Shown in pieces: positions 57,620-64,000 of a DNA stretch of 64,000 nt. The position numbers and the translations under genes are program-made. The DNA is taken from positions 53,590 through 117,589 of the forward strand of contig JABDFY010000001.1 in assembly GCA_013286365.1 (NCBI GenBank), given 5' to 3'. Origin of the DNA: Alphaproteobacteria bacterium. GTDB lineage: Bacteria; Pseudomonadota; Alphaproteobacteria; UBA9219. The notes under the pieces are model-generated. The model had not been told where the DNA came from and did not search any database. It saw nothing but the letters and a program-made list of their open reading frames with translations. Each line of letters opens with the position of its first letter. Position 1 is the stretch's first letter.

Positions 57620-58447
57620 TTACTGCCCAGGCGGAGGCACTGCTGCAGGTGGCAACGTTGTTGTTGCGGGAGGTGCTGCTGAAGGGCTTACGCTTGGTAC
57701 ACTTGGAGCAATGGTGGCTGTTGGTGCTCCTCCCTTGAGGGCTAGAGTTCTCTTTGCCGAGATCTTGTGCTGCAGATCTTCGGTGCTCCTCAACACATCC
57801 ATAGCGTTATAGGTCCTTTGAAAAAGTGCTTGGCGAAATGCCTCGACATGTTTTTGCAAAGTACGAAGCTTGGATGCTGCATGTGGTGCGTGAACATCAG
57901 TATTAGCCAACTCGCCAGCAAAGCCATTAAGTTGCTGATAATCCATATCGCGCTGACTTAAGCCTTGTTGCATCGGAACCGGTGCTGGCGGGGGCGCCGC
58001 TACGGGCGGTTGCTGCACAACTATAGTTGGTGCGGGGGCTGTTGGCGCTGCTACCACTGCCTGCCACGGCCTTAAACATTCCGACACATAAGGGTAATAA
58101 CCGGCAGGACGGGAACAGTAATACAAATATTGAGGTGCCCCAGGGACGGCGGCTCCCGGTTGCACAACGACTGTCGGTGGCACATAGGGGTCGGGGTACG
58201 GATAAACAGGCGCCGGATAAAAGTACCACTCGCCGTCGACAATCCACCACCATCCGTCTCGTCCACCATGAGGTCCATGGAACCAATTACCGCCGCGCCA
58301 ATGATCAAAATCATGGCCATGAAAATGGTTGATATCGCCATGCCAGTGATCGCCATATCCTTGGGCAAAACAAATGGTGGCCAGTGAAGGTAATATGAAT
58401 GCGCTTAATACTGCGCTTGATAAAATGGCCAAAAAATTATTTTTCAT
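57620..58447 (-). CDS. Exported His/Trp-rich protein with proline-rich C-terminus
   Basis: 275 aa with a signal peptide (NNFLAILSSAVLSAFILPSL to CFAQ). The first mature part is very rich in His, Trp and Gly (DHWHGDINHFHGHDFDHWRG), followed by WWWIVDGEWYFYPAPVYPYP. The segment YYCSRPAGYYPYVSECLRPW has paired Cys. A coiled helical stretch (MDYQQLNGFAGELANTDVHA and LRTLQKHVEAFRQALFQRTY) follows, then a low-complexity Ala/Pro/Thr tail. The YYCxxxxGYYPYxxxC motif is common in small proteobacterial envelope proteins. Possible metal binding is inferred only. Confidence 0.75.
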   Translation of the reverse strand: MKNNFLAILSSAVLSAFILPSLATICFAQGYGDHWHGDINHFHGHDFDHWRGGNWFHGPHGGRDGWWWIVDGEWYFYPAPVYPYPDPYVPPTVVVQPGAAVPGAPQYLYYCSRPAGYYPYVSECLRPWQAVVAAPTAPAPTIVVQQPPVAAPPPAPVPMQQGLSQRDMDYQQLNGFAGELANTDVHAPHAASKLRTLQKHVEAFRQALFQRTYNAMDVLRSTEDLQHKISAKRTLALKGGAPTATIAPSVPSVSPSAAPPATTTLPPAAVPPPGQ

Positions 58448-58548
58448 TTTTGGTATCCTTTTGATTTATTGATTTACGCTTACCCATTTTATTATTGCAA
58501 ACAAATTATGCCATTTCCATGGCAGAAATTGAACTTTTATTTGGTACA

Positions 58549-59784
58549 TTAAAACTCCCAATCCTCCGGCACTCTTTGAAACGCGGCATGGCCTTTGAAT
58601 TCACGTACCCTCGGCGGTATGAGGCCGAAGCCTATGGTATGACGTCCATAGCGACTGTTGATTTGGTCGATCAGTGGCGAAAGCTTTTGGTGTCTTGGGC
58701 TGACGGCAAACAAATCCGGTTGATGCTGGTCGGCTGGAACAAGTCCAAGTAAAACAACACTAACAACCAAAGGTTTAAGAGGGGGCACACGTCTCCACAG
58801 TTGTTCCAGTCGGGCAAGCAAAAAATCTGTGTCGCAGGTTTCATGGAAATCGATTTCATCCCACCAACTGCCAAGATCGCCGAGCCATGACAAATTCAGT
58901 CCCAGCCGCCGGCAATAATAATCATTATGTCGCAGGCGCTCGGCGGCCTTGGTCAGGAGATGATGGGCAAAATTTCTAGCGCCTTCATTGGTGCGTAACT
59001 CTGGTTCCAAAACGTGCTGGTGCCCCATGCTTTTCGCATGTAGTGAGGCTGGGGGTAGAATATCGACGCCATGCAGCATCTGGTAAAATAATACACCATT
59101 GATACCTCCCCACACACGACGCAGCCGGTTGGAAGAGGCTTGCCAAAGATCTCCAACTGTGAGGATGCCCGCACGGTTAAGTCTTTGCTCCATGCGCGGT
59201 CCGATGCTGTAGACGTCCTGCAGCTCCAGGTGCAGAATAACATCTGGTAGATTGTCTTCCGTAATCACAACAAGGCCGTCTGGTTTCTGAATATCAGAGC
59301 CGACCTTACCCAAGAAGATATTAGGTGCCAGACCAATTGAACATTTGAAACATTCGCCAACTTGTTCGTGCAAAGCACGTTTAACCTTGAGGGCCAATTC
59401 ACGTGCAGTTAAAATTTGTCTTTCACGCCCCATAAGACGGCAAGCCATTTCATCAATCGAAATAATCTTCTCAATTGGCAAGCAAGTGTCGACAGCCTTC
59501 AAAATGCGTTCGTGATAATCGGTGTAGAGCCGGTGTTTGGCTTGTACCGGAATGACAGTAGGGCAGATCCGTTTGGCGTCTCTTAGCAGCGTACCAGTCG
59601 TGATGCCGAGGCGCTTGGCTTCATAGCTGGCGGCAATGGTGCAGGCAGAATTCGTCACCGTCTGCACAACAATAATAGGCTTACCGCGTAAGGCCGGGGC
59701 TTCTTGCTGTTCACACGATGCAAAAAATGCATTGAGATCGAGGAATAACCATTGGACGGCTTTTCCCACCGTTGATATGTTCAT
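58549..59784 (-). CDS. Y-family DNA polymerase (DinB/UmuC-like)
   Basis: A 411 aa translesion-type polymerase. Catalytic acidic residues are visible in LFLDLNAFFASCEQQEAPAL (palm Asp) and IISIDEMACRL (SxDE motif). A helix-hairpin-helix-like GPRMEQRLNRAGILTVGDL and the little-finger region follow. Pol IV enzymes usually have GVDAFYASVE-type starts; here the LNAFFA variant and the C-terminal FKGHAAFQRVPEDWEF are those of a distinct alphaproteobacterial Y-family group. No LexA box was found by eye. Confidence 0.88.
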   Translation of the reverse strand: MNISTVGKAVQWLFLDLNAFFASCEQQEAPALRGKPIIVVQTVTNSACTIAASYEAKRLGITTGTLLRDAKRICPTVIPVQAKHRLYTDYHERILKAVDTCLPIEKIISIDEMACRLMGRERQILTARELALKVKRALHEQVGECFKCSIGLAPNIFLGKVGSDIQKPDGLVVITEDNLPDVILHLELQDVYSIGPRMEQRLNRAGILTVGDLWQASSNRLRRVWGGINGVLFYQMLHGVDILPPASLHAKSMGHQHVLEPELRTNEGARNFAHHLLTKAAERLRHNDYYCRRLGLNLSWLGDLGSWWDEIDFHETCDTDFLLARLEQLWRRVPPLKPLVVSVVLLGLVPADQHQPDLFAVSPRHQKLSPLIDQINSRYGRHTIGFGLIPPRVREFKGHAAFQRVPEDWEF

Positions 59785-59951
59785 GGTTTGTTCTTATAGT
59801 CATGACGACGATAACTAGAAAGGCAAAACTATAAGGTATGCCCAATTGTACCCATGTCAATGTCGGGTGGGTATGAGATGTGCGTTAGATCAGCGTTATA
59901 TAATATGCGGCAACAAGTTCAGCCAGCAAACAAACTTAATGATGAACACAC

Positions 59952-60590
59952 TCAATGGTGTTTATCTTCACATGATGTAAGCACTTCCTTGCGGCTCAGA
60001 AGACCGTTGTGCTCGGTATCAAGTCCGGCGAAAACATTATGGGCCTGGGTCATGAATTCGTCGGGCGTGACCTTGAATTCATTTTTTGTATCGGCCGACA
60101 TTACGGGGTCAAGTTGATCACTTGAACTTGTATCACTGCTGTGGCTGCTGTTACTTGATCCTCCATGCTTGCCAGCGGAGTGATCTGATTTCTGCTCATC
60201 ATTACTATCAGCGTTCTTTGCCGATGTACTGTTTGCACTTTCTTGCTGATAGGGCAAACGAAATCGATCCAGTTCTTCGGCCAACAGATAGCCATTTTTA
60301 TCAATATCCATGCGCTGAAACTGAATTTGTGCATCAGCAATGAATTCATCTTGACTGATGAAACCGTCGTGATTGGTATCAACCCGGTCAAACCAATGTG
60401 TCATGGCATCCTCACAGGTGGGCCGCCCAAGGGGTCCGCCATTGAGCGGTTCACCATTGGGGCTAAACAGCATCCTCGTGGGGCCGGTTTGTGAGTTTTG
60501 ACCGGTCTGATCGTCGTGGTGATGCGTGGAACTACAACCGGAAAGTAGGAAAAATGCGGCTATACTTGCCCTTACAAAATATCGGTTCAT
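59952..60590 (-). CDS. EF-hand lipoprotein
   Basis: 212 aa. The lipobox FFLLSGCSST indicates an acylated Cys after a short signal sequence. Three EF-hand loops fit the D-x-[DN]-x-[DG] consensus: DTNHDGFISQDEF, DIDKNGYLLAEEL and DTEHNGLLSRKEV; a degenerate fourth lies at KNEFKVTPDEF. Between the pairs is a Ser/Asn/Asp/His-rich linker (SAKNADSNDEQKSDHSAGKH). Probably a Ca2+-binding envelope protein. It is divergent from the TPR-ATP-grasp gene. Confidence 0.85.
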   Translation of the reverse strand: MNRYFVRASIAAFFLLSGCSSTHHHDDQTGQNSQTGPTRMLFSPNGEPLNGGPLGRPTCEDAMTHWFDRVDTNHDGFISQDEFIADAQIQFQRMDIDKNGYLLAEELDRFRLPYQQESANSTSAKNADSNDEQKSDHSAGKHGGSSNSSHSSDTSSSDQLDPVMSADTKNEFKVTPDEFMTQAHNVFAGLDTEHNGLLSRKEVLTSCEDKHH

Positions 60591-60704
60591 GCCTGCTGTC
60601 CTGTTAATATAGAATCGTCACTGCCAGAGCCATGTTTTGACCGTTGGCGGGTATTGTCAATTATAATGACTGGATAAATTATCATAAAGCAACAAGGTCA
60701 ACGC

Positions 60705-62147
60705 ATGGGAATAAGTGCAAGGCGAGAATTGGAGAAAACATTGGCAGCTGTTGAAGAACGTCTGGCAAAGGAGCCGAACGTTATTGATCTACAGTTCCAA
60801 CGCGCTTGTTTGTTAGCATCGCTGGGGCAGATTGCTTTGGCCCAGAAGCGTTATCTAGAAATCTTACACCAAGAACCAACACATTTTGGTACGCTCAATA
60901 ATTTTGGCACATTGCTTTATGATGCCGGTTATTATGATGCGGCCCGCACTGTCTATGCCAACGCCGTATCACATCATCCCGAAAAACCATTAACGCACGT
61001 AAATCTCGCCAATTTATTGCTGATAAAGGGTGAGCTCATAGAGGCCAAGACACATTATGAGATGGCCTTACGGCTGAACCCTGATAACGCAGCGGCACAT
61101 CAAGGATTGAGCGCTCTTTATCAAGAGGTGGGTGATGAAGAAAGGATGCATTATCACCGGGAGTTAGGGTTTCGTAACCAGCCCATGAAAACAATGCCCT
61201 ATCGCGGGCATGAAGAGCCCATACCTATACTGCTCATCGTATCTAGTGCGGGTGGTGATTTACCTTGGCGACGGCTCGTTGACGATCGCATCTTCGAGAT
61301 TACGACATTAGTTGCGGCATTCTGCCCTATGCCGATTTCTTTAGAGCGTTACAAGCTCATCTTTAACATCATCGGCGATGCCGATGTTTCAGAAGCAGAT
61401 TTAGAAGCAGCAGAGACCTTACTAGAAGGCGCAACTGTGCCGATCATCAACGCTCCAGCGTCAGTTCTTGCCACCGGACGGATGGCCAATGCGCAACGTC
61501 TAGAGGCGCTGCCAAACGTAGTTGTTCCACGCGTGGTTACTTTACCACGTGAAAAATTGGAGGGATCAGACGCGGCAAACCTTCTGGCTGGTTTCAGTTT
61601 GAGCTTTCCTTTATTGCTGCGCCGTCCAGGTTTTCATACCGGTAAACATTTTGTGCGTGTGGATCATGCAGAAGAAATTTCATCTTCCTTGGCTACGTTG
61701 CCCGGCAAAGAATTGTTGGCCATCGAATACTTAAATGCCTTCGGTCCAGACGGATACGCCCGCAAGTATCGCGTGATGATGATTAATGGCGAGCTCTACC
61801 CTTTGCATCTCGCGATTTCTGAACAATGGAAAGTACACTATTTTTCTGCGGCCATGAAAGATCAACCAGCACACCAAGCAGAGGAAGCAGAATTCTTGAA
61901 TGACATGCCGCATGTGCTTGGTCAAAAGGGTATGACAGTTCTGCGATCCATCCAGACAATATTAGGTTTAGATTATGCTGGGATAGATTTCGGGATAGAT
62001 GCGAAAGGCAACATTCTTCTTTTTGAGGCCAATGCTGATATGATTATCATTGACCCTAGTGCTGAGCCGCAGTGGGATTACCGCCGCGCGGCGATCAATC
62101 GCGCCCTTGAGGCTGCACGTCGAATGTTAGTAAAGAAAGCAGGTTAA
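60705..62147 (+). CDS. TPR protein fused to an ATP-grasp-like domain
   Basis: 480 aa. Residues ~10-155 contain TPR-like repeats (LGQIALAQKRYLEILHQEPT, FGTLLYDAGYYDAARTVYAN, NLLLIKGELIEAKTHYEMAL). The C-terminal ~280 residues look like ATP-grasp: LLLRRPGFHTGKHFVRVD, then EYLNAFGPDGYARKYRVMMI, and AGIDFGIDAKGNILLFEANA with the metal-binding Asp, Glu and Asn. ATP-grasp enzymes ligate carboxylates to amines or thiols; the substrate is unknown. AAGG lies 7 nt before the ATG. The small exported protein follows 4 nt later. Confidence 0.82.
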   Translation: MGISARRELEKTLAAVEERLAKEPNVIDLQFQRACLLASLGQIALAQKRYLEILHQEPTHFGTLNNFGTLLYDAGYYDAARTVYANAVSHHPEKPLTHVNLANLLLIKGELIEAKTHYEMALRLNPDNAAAHQGLSALYQEVGDEERMHYHRELGFRNQPMKTMPYRGHEEPIPILLIVSSAGGDLPWRRLVDDRIFEITTLVAAFCPMPISLERYKLIFNIIGDADVSEADLEAAETLLEGATVPIINAPASVLATGRMANAQRLEALPNVVVPRVVTLPREKLEGSDAANLLAGFSLSFPLLLRRPGFHTGKHFVRVDHAEEISSSLATLPGKELLAIEYLNAFGPDGYARKYRVMMINGELYPLHLAISEQWKVHYFSAAMKDQPAHQAEEAEFLNDMPHVLGQKGMTVLRSIQTILGLDYAGIDFGIDAKGNILLFEANADMIIIDPSAEPQWDYRRAAINRALEAARRMLVKKAG

Positions 62148-62151
62148 ACAC

Positions 62152-62703
62152 ATGAGAATGGAATTGATGAAGAAATTTTTGGGTGTTGCCTTTGGATTAG
62201 CACTCCTAACTTCGGTTTCTGCGGATGCGGCTGACCGGAACGTGTCGCTCATAACCGCCTTTAAGGACATCTGTACCATCGAGCCGCCAACCTTTGCCAA
62301 AATTAGTCAGAAAGCTGCGGCGATGAAACTGGTTGTACATCAGGAATTAGGCCAATCAAAATCAGGTGGACAGTTCTCGCATAACAAATCGTGGTTTATT
62401 CCTGATACGGCTGGTCAATATGAGCTTATTGCCATGGAGGCCAACGGCGCCAAGAACCACGTAGAAAATTGTGGAATCTCTGCAACCGATCCTGACGGTG
62501 AGTTATTTAAGAAAACCTTGATATCCGCGATGAGCCTTACCGCCTCGACTTCCGAGATCATCACAAGCGACGGCGAGATGAGAGTGACTTCTTGGAAGGA
62601 TGAATTTGGCGAGGGCACGTCGCTTATAATGGTGGATGGAACGCCTAAAGGGCATGCCGGTGTCATGTTATACTATCAGGTTCTTACCCCAGGCATGCCT
62701 TGA
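62152..62703 (+). CDS. Hypothetical exported protein (183 aa)
   Basis: A signal peptide (MKKFLGVAFGLALLTSVSAD, starting at the sixth residue) and a mature part with two Cys (FKDICTIEPP and VENCGISATD) that could pair. The body looks alpha/beta with no known motif. It starts 4 nt after the TPR-ATP-grasp gene, so the two are likely one operon. No family recognised. Confidence 0.75.
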   Translation: MRMELMKKFLGVAFGLALLTSVSADAADRNVSLITAFKDICTIEPPTFAKISQKAAAMKLVVHQELGQSKSGGQFSHNKSWFIPDTAGQYELIAMEANGAKNHVENCGISATDPDGELFKKTLISAMSLTASTSEIITSDGEMRVTSWKDEFGEGTSLIMVDGTPKGHAGVMLYYQVLTPGMP

Positions 62704-62737
62704 ATAGAATTTGTCAGCATTTTTGCCGGCGTAAATT

Positions 62738-63952
62738 TTAAGATCTATCGGTATAATTAGCCATGGTGAAGTGGCCCAGCCGCCACATGCGCCTGAAGAA
62801 TAGCCGTGCCCTTTCTTCGTCGCCAGGTGATGTGGATGCTTGTTTAGAAATTATCTCGCCGATTGTGGTTGTGCCATCGGTAGATAAAAATAATTTTTTT
62901 TCCAAGCCTTCGATTTGAAGGCGATGCCATTCGCGACTAAGCTGAATTGTTCCGTTTCTACCTTCTTCAATCTTGAGAAAATGACGATAAGATGGAACCA
63001 TTTTTAGGCAGGTGGGGTAATCAAAATCAATTTTGTATTTGTTCACATCGCCATTTCTTTTGCGCAATAAAAAGCGATGGCAGCCAATGGATTGACTTAA
63101 GAGTTCATAAACAGCCCACTGTTCCCGTTGCGGCAATGTTGCCAACTTTTGATAAAGCGGATGATCAGGAGACAATGTGCCATCAGGGTAATAATCCAAA
63201 TTGTCCAGCCAGCCTTGAAAATTAAGGTTGCATTTATCGACCAGTTCAAGAATTTCTGGAACCGTATAGGCTCGATCTTGTCTATGTAAGAAAGTATCGA
63301 CAATGCCAGTGTCGTGCACCAAATCGGGAGCATTTTTCATATAAGCGCGGGCCGCGTGATGAGCAGGCAGGGCATCGATGACACTTCGGGTGAAGGCAAC
63401 ATCTTCGGGCGTCTGACTGATATCCATGAGCCTTAAGGCTTCTTGCACCATATAAATGCCGCTGCGCATATATTTACCGTACAGCATCAAGTGAATGACA
63501 CCATGGTCTTTGACGACTTCTGCCAAGGACATAAGCCCTGTTTGCGGATAGGGAAGGGCGTGGAGAACGCCAAAACTGATGACTAAATCGAATTTTCGGT
63601 TAAGGGAAGCAACGTTGTGTAAATCCATTTGCAAGAGTTCGAGATTGGCAAGATCGTGTTTATTTTTGAGCCGAGTTGCATATTCAAGGCTTGTCGGGCT
63701 TAGATCGATACCGACAACCGAAGCGCGGGGATTATTATAAGCTTCAATTGCGGCTTCTATGGTGCCACATCCGGCGACTAAAATGGAAATATCGGGATTG
63801 TAAGCACGTTCGGGCCAAATAATGTCGTGATCTAACGAAGGATCACCGGGTTGATAGCCACCTTGAGCTTGCCAACGTTCAATATCGTCGATCGGTTGGG
63901 GATAAGCCCACGCGGTATATTGTTTTTGTACCAACGGATTGGATGTATTCAT
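62738..63952 (-). CDS. Class I SAM-dependent methyltransferase with C-terminal extension
   Basis: 404 aa. The methyltransferase core (about residues 50-170) holds ISILVAGCGTIEAAIEAYN (motif I), SVVGIDLSPTSLEYATRLKN, LELLQMDLHNVASL and FDLVISFGVLHALPYP. The C-terminal ~200 residues are helical and resemble the regulatory region of alphaproteobacterial TPR/methyltransferase proteins. Substrate unknown. It converges on the exported-protein gene, and its N-terminus is near the window edge. Confidence 0.88.
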   Translation of the reverse strand: MNTSNPLVQKQYTAWAYPQPIDDIERWQAQGGYQPGDPSLDHDIIWPERAYNPDISILVAGCGTIEAAIEAYNNPRASVVGIDLSPTSLEYATRLKNKHDLANLELLQMDLHNVASLNRKFDLVISFGVLHALPYPQTGLMSLAEVVKDHGVIHLMLYGKYMRSGIYMVQEALRLMDISQTPEDVAFTRSVIDALPAHHAARAYMKNAPDLVHDTGIVDTFLHRQDRAYTVPEILELVDKCNLNFQGWLDNLDYYPDGTLSPDHPLYQKLATLPQREQWAVYELLSQSIGCHRFLLRKRNGDVNKYKIDFDYPTCLKMVPSYRHFLKIEEGRNGTIQLSREWHRLQIEGLEKKLFLSTDGTTTIGEIISKQASTSPGDEERARLFFRRMWRLGHFTMANYTDRS

Positions 63953-64000
63953 TTTCTGTCGGATGTTTGTTTTTTTATGTAACCGTCATTTTTCTAAGAT

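Overview
The window is a chromosomal segment of an alphaproteobacterium. The clearest marker is GcrA (36210-36767), a cell-cycle regulator restricted to Alphaproteobacteria. The Kdo/lipid A genes (lpxK, kdtA, kdsA, kdsD), the psd-pssA pair, a MaeB-type malic enzyme and a class II NADP-isocitrate dehydrogenase fit the same group. Genus cannot be assigned from sequence alone. Genes sit on both strands in short operons with frequent 1-8 nt overlaps. Most of the window is moderate in GC, with AT-rich accessory stretches near 22.7-24.0, 26.8-29.8 and 46.2-50.3 kb.

Layout. 1-11.0 kb: housekeeping genes (pentapeptide-repeat protein, mutL, rsmD, an RluB-type pseudouridine synthase, tadA, purD, xseA, lpxK-kdtA, a PmbA/TldD protease). 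11.1-15.1 kb: a signalling operon made of a 7TM hybrid histidine kinase and a receiver-EAL c-di-GMP phosphodiesterase. 15.3-26.6 kb: maeB, fhs, a GT-C membrane protein, a CoA-transferase pair, a GT4 glycosyltransferase, rplU-rpmA-obgE and a GT2 glycosyltransferase. 26.76 kb: tRNA-Arg(ACG), the substrate of the TadA encoded at 4 kb. 26.8-29.6 kb: unrecognised, mostly exported small proteins beside the tRNA. 29.8-35.8 kb: a TMTC-like membrane TPR protein, an EpmB/KamA radical-SAM enzyme, a secreted sedolisin (S53) protease and an HD protein resembling the hydrolase half of SpoT. 35.8-45.0 kb: gcrA with DnaA boxes upstream, icd, a LOG protein, psd-pssA-kdsA-DMT transporter, kdsD and a CPBP membrane protein.

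45.2-51.0 kb is the most unusual part. A two-gene module occurs three times: a ~215-228 aa XRE regulator with a shared C-terminal sensor-like domain, divergent from a ~115-131 aa protein ending in a conserved WEAEQEAEIV motif. Each divergent intergenic space has its own repeated, partly palindromic half-site, as expected of three regulators that diverged in DNA specificity. The first copy also carries a 113 aa gene and an operon with a DUF2156-like GNAT-fold transferase and a 142 aa protein. The small proteins resemble short phage proteins with a NARLIAAAP-type motif, so the locus may be a domesticated phage or plasmid regulatory element. I know of no described system with this composition.

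51-64 kb: a class IV aminotransferase, aldo/keto reductase, O-methyltransferase, a group of His-rich exported proteins with a Spy-like chaperone and an MgtA-type Mg2+ ATPase, a Y-family DNA polymerase, an EF-hand lipoprotein, a TPR-ATP-grasp protein, a small exported protein and a SAM-dependent methyltransferase. I saw no rRNA, CRISPR array, transposase, integrase or IS element.
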